Source: Panax quinquefolius (lineage: Eukaryota > Streptophyta > Magnoliopsida > Apiales > Araliaceae). From it: a DNA stretch of 64,000 nucleotides. The stretch spans positions 88,970,005-89,034,004 of the forward strand of contig CM035165.1 in NCBI GenBank assembly GCA_020205615.1. Reading direction: 5' to 3'. This document shows positions 35,258 through 45,468 of this stretch, piece by piece. Each line of letters opens with the position of its first letter. Position 1 is the stretch's first letter. Made by a program: the position numbers and the translations under genes. A model generated the notes under the pieces. That model ran no database searches. It was given only the letters and a program-made list of their open reading frames with translations, and was not told where the DNA came from.

Positions 35258-36100
35258 CAACCATGATCCCGTGAATCGATAGGGCGGAGTACCCTCTTCG
35301 GTCAATCAGGAAATGACTGTTGGGTCTTCATCTACTCTGCTTTGACCATAATCCCGAAAACCAATAGGGTGGAGTACCCTCCACGGTCAATCAGGAAAAT
35401 GACTGTTGGGTCTTCATCTACTCTGCTTCGACCATAATCCCAAAAACCAATAGGGCAGAGTACCCTCTTCAATCAATCAGGAAAATGGTTGTTGGGTCTT
35501 CATCTACTCTGCTTCGACCATAATCCCGAAAACCAATATGGTGGAGTACCCTCCTCGATCAATCAGGAAAATGACTGTTGGGTCTTCATCTACTATGCTT
35601 CGACCATAATCCCGAAAACCAATAGGGTGGAGTACCCTCCTCGGTCAATCAGGAAAATGATTGTTGGGTCTTCATCTACTCTGTTTCGACCATAATCCCG
35701 AAAACCAATAGGGTGGAGTACCCTCTTCAGTCAATCAGGAAAATGGTTGTTGGGTCTTCATCTACTCTGCTTCGACCATAATCCCGAAAACCAATAGGGT
35801 GGAGTACCCTCCTCGGTCAATAAGGAAAATGAATGTTGGGTCTTCATCTACTCTGTTTCGACCATAATCCCGAGAACCAACAGGGCGGAGTACCCTCTTC
35901 GATCAATCAGGAAAATGGCTGTTGGGTCTTCATCTACTCTACTTCGACCATAATCCCGAACCATAGAGTATGGAGTACCCTCTTGATCAATCAGAAAATG
36001 GTTGTTGGGTCTTCATCTACTCTATTTCGACCATAATCCCGAAAACCAATAGGGTGGAGTACCCTCCTCATCAATCAGAAAATGACTGTTGAGTCGCTTC
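35258..36100. repeat. 86-bp tandem array (about ten copies)
   Basis: The word GACCATAATCCCGAAAACCA recurs at about 35344, 35430, 35516, 35602, 35688, 35774 and so on at a spacing of 86, with a diverged first copy near 35258 and a last copy near 36031. Each unit also has GGAGTACCCTC and GTTGGGTCTTCATCTACT. Two short ORFs readable through it are products of the repeat. Confidence 0.92.
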
Positions 36101-36496
36101 GATCCCGAGGACTGGCCCCACGAGACATGTCTTTAAAAAGTGTAGACTTCTTTCTAACTTTCGATCGGTCTGTCGATTCGACCACTTCGGATAGGATTCT
36201 AAGCAAAGATGCCTTTCTACCCTTTCCCGACCATGGTCGGGTCTTTCTCTAAAAACAAAAATCAATCTTTTTCTAGAATCACCTTGGGCTCTCGAACGAG
36301 AACCCTCGTAAACCGCTTGGAAGCAAAGTGCAGATGAGCACTCTTTGAAAGACCCAATCAATTCATGACGGATACTCATTGTGTAGACGAAGTCATAGCC
36401 ATCAGTTATCCTTTAGAAGTAACTGTTCAACTCTTCACCATGGATTCCGACGTAAAGCAGCTACAATTTGTGATTAAAAACTTCAAGAACACTAGA
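36101..36496. other. Tat-like 5' internal region, no recognised gene
   Basis: A 102-codon minus-strand frame at 36071-36379 has no recognisable motif and overlaps the end of the tandem array. I do not call it a gene. Confidence 0.35.
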
Positions 36497-36520
36497 ACAC
36501 AGCCCTCATTCTAGCGCTAA
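36497..36520 (-). promoter_or_regulatory. Candidate primer binding site of the Tat-like element
   Basis: Directly after the LTR end the minus strand reads TTAGCGCTAGAATGAGGGCT. This resembles the TGGCGCTAGAAGGAGGG-type sites seen after LTRs of some plant Ty3/gypsy elements. I did not assign the tRNA. Confidence 0.5.
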
Positions 36521-37035
36521 TGTTAACACCAAGATCTTTCCTCGCGTCCCAATCACGTAAGACACGTCCGATATCCTGCACAGTAAACACGATCAACACC
36601 AAAAGCAGCGGCACCGACCATCGGGGATAGCTCGTGAGAGTCGTCTGCGATCACAAGGTTAACAATGGAGGATAAAATATCTAGTGCTTGAGAGAGATAA
36701 TAATTTAGTTAGGTGTTGTTACCTTTTCTTTGTGTGAGTTCCTTGCTTTTGTATGCCACTGACCTCCCCTGGCCCACAGCCTGTAGCCGACTAAGCCCTG
36801 TCCAATCCTCGTTGAACACAATACAGAGATGACAGTCAAAGTTTATCCCCATAATCATCACCGCCATTAAAGCCCGGTGGAACCATTCCCATCCAATGAA
36901 TCGCCTAATCGCCTCAAAACCCTAATACTCCATAGGCCCAAAATAAAGGTATTATTTACCCAATGGGTCGGCCCAATGAACCGGCCCAATACTTTCAAGA
37001 CCTACCCAACATGTCTAAAGTATTATGGCCCAACA
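36521..37035 (-). repeat. LTR of the Tat-like element (5' LTR, 515 bp)
   Basis: On the plus strand it runs TGTTAACACCAAG...GGCCCAACA, so on the minus strand TGTTGGGCC...GTTAACA. Its inner edge abuts the candidate primer site. A related LTR piece with TGTTAACGCCAAG and CAAGGTTTAACAATGGA lies at 49449-50059. Beyond 37035 a chromovirus LTR fragment begins mid-sequence, suggesting that the Tat-like element had inserted into it. Confidence 0.7.
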
Positions 37036-37773
37036 ATTATGATCAGGGATCATTCGGTATAATCATGAGCCATAATGTTACAAATGATGTGGTAAAAGTC
37101 TTCATTGACCCGTAGTGCATTGATGGACAGTTGCTGGTATGATCATGACCATTGGTGAAAATACGAATATCTTTGGCCCGTAGTGCATGGATAACTCATG
37201 GTTGTGATACTAATGAATATTCGTGGCCCATAGTGCATGGATAATTCAGTGATGTGGATTATTTATTGAGCTGGGTCTCAGCGATAAAGTTGATGATAAA
37301 CTTTTTAAATCATAGAAGATAGTAGATATCATGCTCTACTTGACTCTTCTAATGGATTGCTTGTTCCGCTGCAGTTAAACTTGTTGTTTATTATCAGTTT
37401 AACATTGTTGAAGGCTAACGATAATTTATTCTGCATTATCTTAGTCATAATATTTCTTACTTGGCTAGTTGAGCTCACCCTTTTGCTTTCATTATTCTAT
37501 TTAGAAAATGAGAACGTAGTCGGGACTAGTCGGGGAACGGAATGATGGTCCGAGATGGTGTCTATAGTAGTCCTCACTATTCTATGAAATAGTTTGATAA
37601 TAAATGTAATGAGGACTCCATTTGAGTTTGAATACTGTCTATTAGACAATATTTGTGTAAAAACTCTCAGCTACGTTTTTTTCGTATAGTATAAGGAAGT
37701 TTGTATTTAAATTCTGTATCATGTATTTGGCGACTCAAAATGGGTGATGTATACCTATTTTGGGGGCGTCACA
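37036..37773 (+). repeat. 3' portion of a chromovirus 5' LTR
   Basis: It aligns with the last part of the plus-strand LTRs at 51942-54580 and 56271-58778. It shares GTTACAAATGATGTGGTAAA and the terminus GGGTGATGTATACCTATTTT followed by GGGGGCGTCACA. Confidence 0.85.
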
Positions 37774-37774
37774 G

Positions 37775-37792
37775 TTGGTATCAAAGCTTAGG
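37775..37792 (+). promoter_or_regulatory. Chromovirus primer binding site, tRNA-Met type
   Basis: TTGGTATCAAAGCTTAGG follows the LTR end by one base and differs by one base from the canonical initiator tRNA-Met complement. Confidence 0.85.
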
Positions 37793-37960
37793 GATATGAT
37801 CCCTGGCTGAGATGTGAGACTATAACTAGGAGGGGAGAGACGAGTAATTCCTTCGCTAGTATGACCTACCTAAGTTTATTTGTTATTTAATTGGTCGATC
37901 AGAGTATAGGGATAATATGTGGCATGCCAATTAACCCTTATTTTGTAGCAATGTTTGAAA

Positions 37961-38920
37961 ATGACATCCAAGAATGTTGAGATAAGCAATGGAGCACATG
38001 AGACCGTTGAGTCACCAACGATCAATACCCAGGATAATATGCATCAAAAAGGCAATAATCCTCAGAAAAACAATAACACCGACCAAATGATAAACGATGG
38101 GATGTTCAAAGGCTTTATGCAATTCATGCAACATCAGGTGAGAGCGGCTCCTGCTCAAAATGCAGGTAGAAACACTGGCAACTCACAGATGGTCACCGCT
38201 AAGCAGTTCAAAGAGCTGGAACCACCGAAGTATGTGGGAAAGTCAGAACCACTTAAGGCAGAGACGTGGATAAAGCAGATCACCAAGATATTTGATGTCT
38301 TGGGATGCTCTGAGGAGCAAGGAGCAAAAAGTTCCCTTTGCCACCTTTATATTGCGCGGAGAGGCAGATCATTGGTAGGAATCTGTAAAACGTATCTAGT
38401 CTGTTGCGCTGAAGATGTCTTGGGAGAAGTTCCAAGAACTATTCAACGACAAGTACTTTTCCGAAAGTATTCGTCACATGAAGGAGGTAGAGTTCATCAA
38501 GTTGGAGCAAAACAATATGACCGTGTCGTAGTACGAAGCCAAGTTTGTCGAGTTGTCCCGGTTTGCGTCCCACTTGGTTGATAATGAGGAGAGAATGACG
38601 CGAATGTTTTTGCAATGTTTGAAACCCGAATTACGTCAATACCTGATTTCTCACAAACTGTGTTTGTATTCAGATGTTGTAAATAGGGCTCAGCTATTGG
38701 CGCGCGATAATGAGTCAACCCAACCAAAAGAGAGCAGCCGACAAAATGATAATACCAATGGAAGCAGTCATCGGAGCGGTGACAACAAACGTGAAGGGAA
38801 TCAACATGTCAGAAATGGTAACCACTTCGGTGGTAATAATGGCCAAGATAATAGAAGTGAAAATTTCAAGAATAGGAGATTCAATAATGATAGAAAGACG
38901 TCAGCACCAGCACCGGTTGT
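37961..38920 (+). pseudogene. Frameshifted, truncated chromovirus gag
   Basis: The ATG at 37961 starts a frame with an Asn/Gln-rich N-terminus, then QFKELEPPKYVGKSEPLKAE and WIKQITKIFDVLGCSEEQ, the start of the retrotransposon gag capsid domain. A frameshift near 38320 moves the capsid into other frames. The original style resumes at 38553-38927 with FASHLVDNEERMTRMFLQCL and a basic Asn/Gly/Arg-rich stretch that normally precedes the zinc knuckles. The knuckles themselves are cut off. Confidence 0.85.
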
Positions 38921-39171
38921 TACATAAATATTATTAGGGTTTGTGTTTTAGTCATTTGTTGTCAATATATATTATTAGTTCTCCTGATTTTAATAGGGTT
39001 TAAAATTACACAAATATAAATTAGACCCAATTAATTTAAAGACCCAAATTAATACAATTCTTTACTTATTATAATCCACATAAATTAAAAAATAAAGTCC
39101 AATTAATATATTTTAAAATAAAATAATTTTTATTATTCAATATTTATTTATTTATGTTATCGGGTATTACA
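38921..39171 (-). repeat. LTR-end fragment related to the element at 41265-48255
   Basis: It resembles 43440-43727, including TTCTCCTGATTTTAATAGG and the terminus CGGGTATTACA. It separates the truncated chromovirus from gene-island sequence. Confidence 0.6.
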
Positions 39172-39433
39172 GCTAACCTACTATAATTACATATTTATTG
39201 TTGTTCTTCTTCATTTTATACATACTATAGTTTTATTCTTCTCATCCACTTGCCTATCTGTGATAAGAAAATCATTTAATAATATACTAAATTAAAACAC
39301 CAAATTAATATCTATTTATACATTTCTTTTCTCCACTACTCCCACTCACCCACTTTTCTCTCTCCATTATCTTTCTATTTTCCTAAGTTTCTCTCTTTAC
39401 TTATTTTTGATCTTATTTTTTCTTTAATTATTA
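39172..39433. other. AT-rich intergenic sequence
   Basis: No gene, repeat or element terminus was recognised. It includes a pyrimidine-rich stretch at 39325-39420. Confidence 0.4.
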
Positions 39434-39645
39434 CTCTTGCGTCCAGAGAAATAAAATTTTTAAAAATAATTTTTTAAAATTTATCTTTAATAATCTCACA
39501 AAATTGTATAAAATAAAATATATTATTTTTTTTTATTAATATATCTCACTAAATAATATATTTATCATTCATTACGTATTTTATTTCATTCTTTTAAAAA
39601 AAAAAAAATTACACCTTACTTATCTTTTCTTTTGGAACGATGGAG
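39434..39645. mobile_element. Stowaway-like MITE (212 bp)
   Basis: The ends are CTCTTGCGTCC and GGAACGATGGAG, imperfect inverted repeats resembling the CTCCCTCCGTCCC terminus of Tc1/mariner-related Stowaway elements. TA dinucleotides flank both ends (39432-39433 and 39646-39647). The interior is very AT-rich and non-coding. It lies about 300 bp downstream of the kinase stop codon. Confidence 0.6.
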
Positions 39646-39647
39646 TA

Positions 39648-39945
39648 ATATTTAAAAATAATTAAGATAAATTATAAAAAAATTGGATTCTTAAATGTTT
39701 ATCTTTTAAGTTTTTGTCTGGATCAATCATCACCATTAAAATGTGCAAAAACTAATTACTTCTACAAGTAAATGAATCAGAAATACTCATTCATACAGCA
39801 GAATTACTGTTGATAAGTTGCAGAGATTAAAGATGGAATATACATCTTGACTAAGGTGAAAAATAAAAAAAAGGCTTCCGTCCTCTATCAACAAAAACTC
39901 AGGGACGCCATCGGATTCCGTCACGGGTAACAAATTGCGGCCAGT
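39648..39945 (-). other. 3' flank of the kinase gene
   Basis: This sequence lies downstream of the stop codon and presumably holds the 3' UTR. I did not find a clear AATAAA on the minus strand, so the poly(A) site is not placed. Confidence 0.4.
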
Positions 39946-40905
39946 TCAATTCTCAGATTTCTTACTATGATTTACCACAAAAGCATGAGACAACAACTGA
40001 GAAGCCGACCACCTTTTACTCGATTCTCTTTGTAAACAACACTCAATAAAACTCCGAAACTCCAGTGACATATCGTCCGGCAAGTTCGGCGGTTCGCCGA
40101 AGCAAATCGCACACATAAGGGTAGCCCAATCGGGTCTTTGACCCGCCGGCAACAACGGAAAATGACCGATGTAAAGCTCTAACATGGTCAATCCTAAGCT
40201 CCAAATATCAGCTGCGTACCCGTTGTAGTTCTGTCCGTACGTTTCCGGGTCGAACCGCTCTGGGCTCATGTAGGCACAGGTCCCCACATACGAATTGCAG
40301 GGATCGAGGGTACGGCACATGATTTTACTGACACCAAAGTCTGATATTTTCACTTCCATTTTTGAGTTTACCAGGAGATTAGCGGGTTTAATATCTCTGT
40401 GAATGATTTTGTGGGAGTGGAGATAGCTAAGGCCGTTGAGAACTTGAAAAGCTATATCGGAGAGATTTTGCTCGGAGAAGGTCCCGTTGCTTTTGAGGAG
40501 CGAATCGAGTGTGCCGGAGTCCATGTATTCCATGAGGATCGAAATATCGCCGTCGGGTTTTTCTGATATCCCGTGGCAGTGGATCACGTGGGGGGAGTCC
40601 GTCCGGTGGAGGATTTCCATTTCCCGGAAGATCTGGCGGCGCGTGATGGCGTCGGTGTCGCCGTGGACCACTTTGAGAGCGTAAACGGTAGAGGTTTTCT
40701 TTTGGTGGACTTTATAGACGGTGCCTCCGTTTCCATGGCCGAGGACTTGGATTTTCTCTAGATCGGCGAAACTGGTGACGGCGGTGGTGGAACTGGTGGT
40801 TGTGGAAGTTGGCGGGAGGGGTAAGGGGAATCGAAAGCGGCGTTCGGAGGAATCCGGTAAAGGGAGGCGGAGATTGAGCTGGCGGCGTTCACGGACAAGC
40901 GCCAT
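39946..40905 (-). CDS. MKK9-like: Group D MAP kinase kinase (MKK7/MKK9-like), intronless, 319 aa
   Basis: A complete dual-specificity kinase that would phosphorylate MAPKs in stress, ethylene or defence signalling, as MKK7/MKK9 do in Arabidopsis. Residues 1-16 (MALVRERRQLNLRLPL) are the family's N-terminus and contain a MAPK docking site (basic cluster plus LxL). The kinase domain spans about residues 50-310. Glycine loop LGHGNGGTV is at 55-63, the ATP-binding Lys78 in YALKVV, a helix-C Glu at 95 or 97, HRD at 169-171 followed by IKPAN, DFG at 189-191, and the plant MAPKK activation-loop pattern T-X5-S at Thr199 and Ser205, followed by GTCAYMSPER. The DIWSLG helix and the RPDWATLMC block typical of this group are present. 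All catalytic residues are intact, and length and lack of introns fit group D. It is GC-richer than its surroundings. Choosing among MKK7, 8, 9 and 10 needs a tree; MKK9 is the best guess. Confidence 0.95.
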   Translation of the reverse strand: MALVRERRQLNLRLPLPDSSERRFRFPLPLPPTSTTTSSTTAVTSFADLEKIQVLGHGNGGTVYKVHQKKTSTVYALKVVHGDTDAITRRQIFREMEILHRTDSPHVIHCHGISEKPDGDISILMEYMDSGTLDSLLKSNGTFSEQNLSDIAFQVLNGLSYLHSHKIIHRDIKPANLLVNSKMEVKISDFGVSKIMCRTLDPCNSYVGTCAYMSPERFDPETYGQNYNGYAADIWSLGLTMLELYIGHFPLLPAGQRPDWATLMCAICFGEPPNLPDDMSLEFRSFIECCLQRESSKRWSASQLLSHAFVVNHSKKSEN

Positions 40906-41264
40906 ATTATAATTTGGTCGGGAGGGAAGAGTTGGGGATCTATAATTCTAGATTCTTTATCTATCTCTACAGGGGAAGAAGAAATATTAGATTAATATAA
41001 GTGGGAAGAAAGAAGCACGTGGGTTGAAGTTGGAAACAAGGTGGAAGGGTGTGCGTGAGGGAAAGGTGGGTGGAGTTTGGCTTGTTTGGATGAGATTCAT
41101 GTACTTAGAAAATAAATATTGATTGGATTTTAAAAATAAACTAATATTTTTTTGATGAAAGATTACTCATACAATGATTTCATCATATTTTTAATAGATT
41201 TCACATAAGTATATAATATTTCGGATCGGAAGTGGTTAGTATAAAATTTATTTTGGAGTAAGTT
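40906..41264 (-). promoter_or_regulatory. 5' flank of the kinase gene with candidate G-box and TATA-like site
   Basis: CACGTG at 41016-41021 lies about 110 bp upstream of the start codon and is the core of plant G-boxes. TTATATTAAT (minus strand, 40991-41000) is a possible TATA element about 90 bp upstream. Only about 360 bp separate the ATG from the next retroelement's LTR, so the native promoter is short or shares sequence with that LTR. No transcription start is proven. Confidence 0.4.
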
Positions 41265-42991
41265 TGTAACACCCCCTTTCAAAAAAGGAAAGAGAAGTCA
41301 CGTCTGAAAAGACAAATCTAACCTCAAAATAAATAAAGCAGAAAGACTAACAACCTCAAATTACAAATAGTGGTGATTCATTAATAAAGTAATAAGTACA
41401 ATTTTTCAAACTGAGTCAAAATAATCAACGCTTAAAATTGAATCAACCTAAATGGTCAAAGGCAAAACTCTCATCACACTAAATTGCGAATCACCCTCTG
41501 AAACTCGCTTAAGAAGAAAACATGCATGAAATAATCGCTTCAAGATCACGGATCTGAGGATATACAAAAGGTATACAATCTGATATCTGAAAAACAATGA
41601 GACAAAATATTGAACAAAGCCTCAAGTGCAATATCTGAACGAAAATATAATATCCAAAGATCAAGAATGGAATATATCGAATCAACATAATTGATTGAAA
41701 CCAATAGGCGAATAAAGAAATAACGAATCAAGTAACTAACTCAATGAATTGAATCAAGCGAAACAAACAAAACTAATACAATAAAATAATAAAGGTCAAA
41801 CAAATGGTGGGGTTATTTCATACCGAAGTGAGCCCTAAAATATATCTTGCCACACGGTAAGTCAAACTAATGCCACATGTGCAAGTCAAAATAATGTCAT
41901 ACTGGTAAGTCAAAACAATGCCCACAGTAAGGTCAAATGATGCCACACAGTAAATCACACATTGGATCGCGAATCCGAATGTATGCGAAATCGGATAGGT
42001 GTGTTTGGGTATAACATCACCAATCCATGAGTAATGAAAACTAGGGTTAACCCATACGCCCCACAACAAAACACCAAATGGCCCCCCTTCCTCCTGGAGC
42101 CCAAGCAGACGCCAGTGGACTAATCACACCGCCACGCGGAAAGTGTCATGCCTCTCGCGTTAAGACGACGTACTGTGGTACCCCACGGTGGTTATAGCTC
42201 AAGTATACCCTATGGTATATTCTAACAAAAATATTATGTCACAACACATGCGATATATAATACTAACAAAAGGGTTCTTTATATAAAGGTTGAACCAAAT
42301 CAAATTATAGTCACAAGGTTTCAAAAGAAGGTAGCAGCAGAATATGCATCGCTCTACAATTATCAAAAATAAATACTAAACATGATATCCTAATTCAAAG
42401 AGTACAAATACGAGTCCAATGTGTCAACTCCAAAATGAAACAAATATATGAATTTCACAAGAAACAATTATGTGAAATAATAACAGAATTTGAAACGAGG
42501 AACAAAACGAATAAATCAAATTTAACAAAAGTATCGCTGAAAGAGTACGGAATCCGTACCTTAATATAGTACCAAAATAATTCACTGAAGCCAAATATCA
42601 CCCGTTAGACTCCCTCAAATGCCAACGATATCAAATACGAAACGTTATTCACAACCTAAACATATTCACCTCAAATTAAAAAATAATCCAAACTAATAAA
42701 TTCTAAAATAATTCATAATCTATTTAATATGCCTTTAATCATCGCCTTATATCAATTATTAATACTCCAAAATTTATATTCCAAAAATAACTCTTTAAAT
42801 TCCCTCCGTCCGATCTAATAAAAAGTAATAATAATACAATCATAAGTTACCTACTAATTATAATTTATATTAATATTAATATAAAATTAATTTCTTCAAT
42901 TATAAATTTTTACAAAATAACTCAATTAAATAATAAGTAATCTTTTAATCAACCCTTTTTTAAAATGAATTAATATACTCGTGTATATAAT

Positions 42992-42993
<2 letters not shown>

Positions 42994-43034
<41 letters not shown>
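42994..43034. repeat. (TA)n microsatellite
   Basis: About 20 uninterrupted TA units. A matching tract lies at 47182-47226 in the other LTR. Confidence 0.95.
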
Positions 43035-43037
<3 letters not shown>

Positions 43038-43645
43038 CCATCCATGTTCTTATCACAACAACTTTAATCATGCAAAGTATGAAAATTTTTTTTTTAAAGG
43101 TCAAAGTCGATGCCCGTAAGTCTATAAGCATAAAATTCCCTTCTCAAAATTCAAGGTGATGGGCATCATTACATGCTCAATGCAAGCTTCAATTCAATAA
43201 GTCTTACAAAAGGAGGGTATTTCGATGCAAACAAATCTTAGGTATATGTCTAAATGAACACATTATATGGAGTGCAGAGATATAATACTCATACCTAATA
43301 TTGCGAATCGAATTGCCTTAATCGCTATAAAAGAAAAGATGGACATTAAATTGAATCGTCGTTCCCTTTTGAGCCGCTTCTCTCTTCTTCCTCTCTTCCC
43401 TAAATTCAGTATCATGAAAATAAGATTAGGTTTAGTTATTTATTTATTAATTAATAGATGTTATAAATTCTCCTAATTTTAATAGGATATTAACATTACC
43501 CAAATACAAAATAGACCCAATTAGTATAAAAGCCTAAATTAATGTAATCATTTACTTATTATAGTTCACACAAATTAAATATAATTTGACCCAAACATAA
43601 GAAAAGCCCAAGTAAAATATGGATTTAAATATTATTTATTTATTT

Positions 43646-43653
<8 letters not shown>

Positions 43654-43711
<58 letters not shown>

Positions 43712-43712
43712 T
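43654..43712. repeat. (ATT)n microsatellite
   Basis: About 19 ATT units. A shorter matching tract lies at 47865-47904 in the other LTR. Confidence 0.95.
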
Positions 43713-44065
43713 TACCGGGTATTACATCACCTACCCCTTAAAAAGGATTCCGTCCCCGGAATCAAAAGAATGAAACGTATCTACTTATCAAAAGATGCGG
43801 ATACTTCATTTCTAATGAACCTCTATCTCTCAAGTAGTTTCACATTCAGAATGATTTTACCACAAGACTTTAACAAAAAGAATTATCTTCCTCAATTTCT
43901 ATTTAATCAGTTATTTAATTATCTACTAAACGAATTTAATTTTTCCAAACAAACAAGGAAGAAAAGAGGGAAACAAAATCATCTACCTTTTTTAATTTAA
44001 ACACAATTATATAAGATAAAATCAATTGATATTTAATTATATATAAAAAAAAATAGGTTATTACA

Positions 44066-45445
44066 TTTTCACCCTTTAAAAATAATTCCGTCCTCGAATT
44101 CAAGTAACTACATTAGGTTTTATTTTAATTTTTATTTAAATTACATAATTATTCATAAACTTAAATTAAAATGTAGCTCCGCCATTTGTAACGATCAAGC
44201 CTGGTAAGACCATAGGTCCACACAATTATCCATGTACTCGTAAAAGATTCGTCAGCTATCGTGTCAAGCCTTGGTAAAGTTCTTCGCGTTAAATCACATG
44301 ATCCACTGTTGGTGCGGCCCGTCGTTAATATCTTTGAGTTTCATTCTTGCAAACGTACGTACTCTTCGGAATCTAATTCGAAAACACAAAATTTTCTCTT
44401 TATCTAAATAAGATTCGAATACCAGAAATATTTAAAATTATCTTTAATTGGTAAAATGTTTATGTTCCACCCATGACAAAGATCTAACAAATTATTTTTG
44501 TTTTATTTTACATAAATTCATACAAAACTCTAATGACAATGCATAAACAAAACAACTATGCAAACTATATTACCAATGCTCACTAAGTCCTCAAGAGTTT
44601 CAAAATATCATAACCTCAAATCAAATTAGTTCTCAATATAATAATACCAAAAATATACTACTAAGATCTCTTTATCACCATATTAACCTCCAAGTCACAT
44701 ATTCTATAACTGGATAAGCAAACTACAAATATTTAAGATCTCTAAAAATCAATTCAATTTCATCGATTCATTATCTAATTAATTAATCAATACTTCTCTT
44801 AGTGCAAACCTTAACCCAACAAATTTCAATGTCTCCCCATACTATTACAAAGAAAGTTCATAGAATATAACTCCAATATCTTACTAGAAATATAGCCACA
44901 AAATTGATCATTAACTCCAAATGATTAAACTAATTACCTCGAATATCAACCACTTAAATTACAAGAAATCCTCTATACTTAATAATTTTCACTTTATCAT
45001 AATATGTCATCAATACACAAATCTCAAATTATCCACAAGCTTAGCATAAATCAAAACCTAACTTAAATCAAATCCTCAATTTCACGATCATAATATTTGT
45101 CATAAAAAAAACAACTCTAACCATTAATTTCCCAAAATTAAATACTCGTCGATTCAAATACTCACATCATAATCACATCTCATATAAGATCACTTCTTAT
45201 CTGTACAAAGTATAACTTTATTCACCTCAATCATTAAATGTACAATTCTTAACTAATAACATTACTCAATCACCTTAATAAATTATTCCACTTCCTCAAA
45301 TCAACTACAAATCGAAAAGAAATCGACAGTTGGTCAAAATAGAGACCAACAAAATAAAAAACGAAATCGAATCAAACTCCTACGTCTACCCAATGGTTTA
45401 CCCACAACTCACAGGTCAAACCTAAATAGGTTTTCTACAAGAAAG
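44066..45445 (-). other. Element E internal region, non-coding
   Basis: AT-rich with no ORF or domain of note. On the minus strand it reads from the primer site to the polypurine-like tract in about 1.4 kb. A small less AT-rich block (44190-44360) interrupts the otherwise AT-rich sequence and was not recognised. Confidence 0.55.
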
Positions 45446-45468
45446 AACCTAAGCTCTGATACCATCTC
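45446..45468 (-). promoter_or_regulatory. Element E primer binding site, initiator tRNA-Met
   Basis: The minus strand reads TGGTATCAGAGCTTAGG a few bases after the LTR end, an exact match to the usual TGGTATCAGAGC core. Confidence 0.85.

Larger units (their letters stand above)
203..37035 (-). mobile_element. Tat/Ogre-type Ty3/gypsy element, minus strand, internally deleted and split by element A
   Basis: This is the host layer of the nested stack. Its own sequence is 203-2709 plus 34447-37035; the rest is element A and what A contains. Read on the minus strand it has an LTR (36521-37035), a candidate primer site, an 86-bp tandem array, an integrase zinc-region remnant, further integrase sequence across the insertion, a second tandem array, and an accessory ORF in the opposite sense. 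Extra ORFs and 3' tandem repeats are known for Tat-lineage elements. Gag, RT and RNase H were not recognised, and integrase lies only about 2 kb from the LTR, so a large internal deletion is inferred. The other LTR is not seen; at the left edge the element is cut by a chromovirus LTR. Confidence 0.7.
37036..38920 (+). mobile_element. Truncated Ty3/gypsy chromovirus (LTR end, primer site, gag part)
   Basis: It is the same family as the element at 50060-64000 but in plus orientation. It lacks the start of its 5' LTR, which the Tat-like LTR interrupts, and everything after the gag C-terminus, where an unrelated LTR fragment starts at about 38921. Confidence 0.85.
41265..44065 (-). repeat. Element E left LTR
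   Basis: It aligns over its full length with 45469-48255. It includes a (TA)n tract (42994-43034), an (ATT)n tract (43654-43712), and at about 43718-43760 an internal GGGTATTACA followed by a purine-rich tract on the minus strand, which looks like an older LTR terminus. Short ORFs in it are shared with the other LTR and carry no motif. Confidence 0.85.

Noticed and set aside
35489..36036. Two plus-strand ORFs with internal amino-acid repeats
   Set aside because: They read through the 86-bp tandem array. 86 is not a multiple of three, so the protein repeat is an artefact.
35258..36100. Possible CRISPR array with 86-bp period
   Set aside because: The whole 86 bp is repeated with no unique spacers. 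It is a minisatellite.
36071..36379. 102-codon minus-strand ORF near the Tat-like LTR
   Set aside because: It has no recognisable motif and overlaps the end of the tandem array. There was not enough support to call a gene.
37036..37040. ATTAT after the Tat-like LTR, matching ATTAT before the LTR piece at 49449, as a shared target duplication
   Set aside because: The two LTRs belong to different subfamilies with unrelated flanks. A 5-bp AT-only match is expected by chance.
40487..40912. Plus-strand ORFs overlapping the MAPKK gene
   Set aside because: They are antisense shadows of a GC-rich coding sequence whose minus-strand product has every kinase motif.
44190..44360. Less AT-rich block in element E's interior as a possible captured gene fragment
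   Set aside because: No frame longer than a few codons and no motif. It could equally be decayed retroelement sequence.
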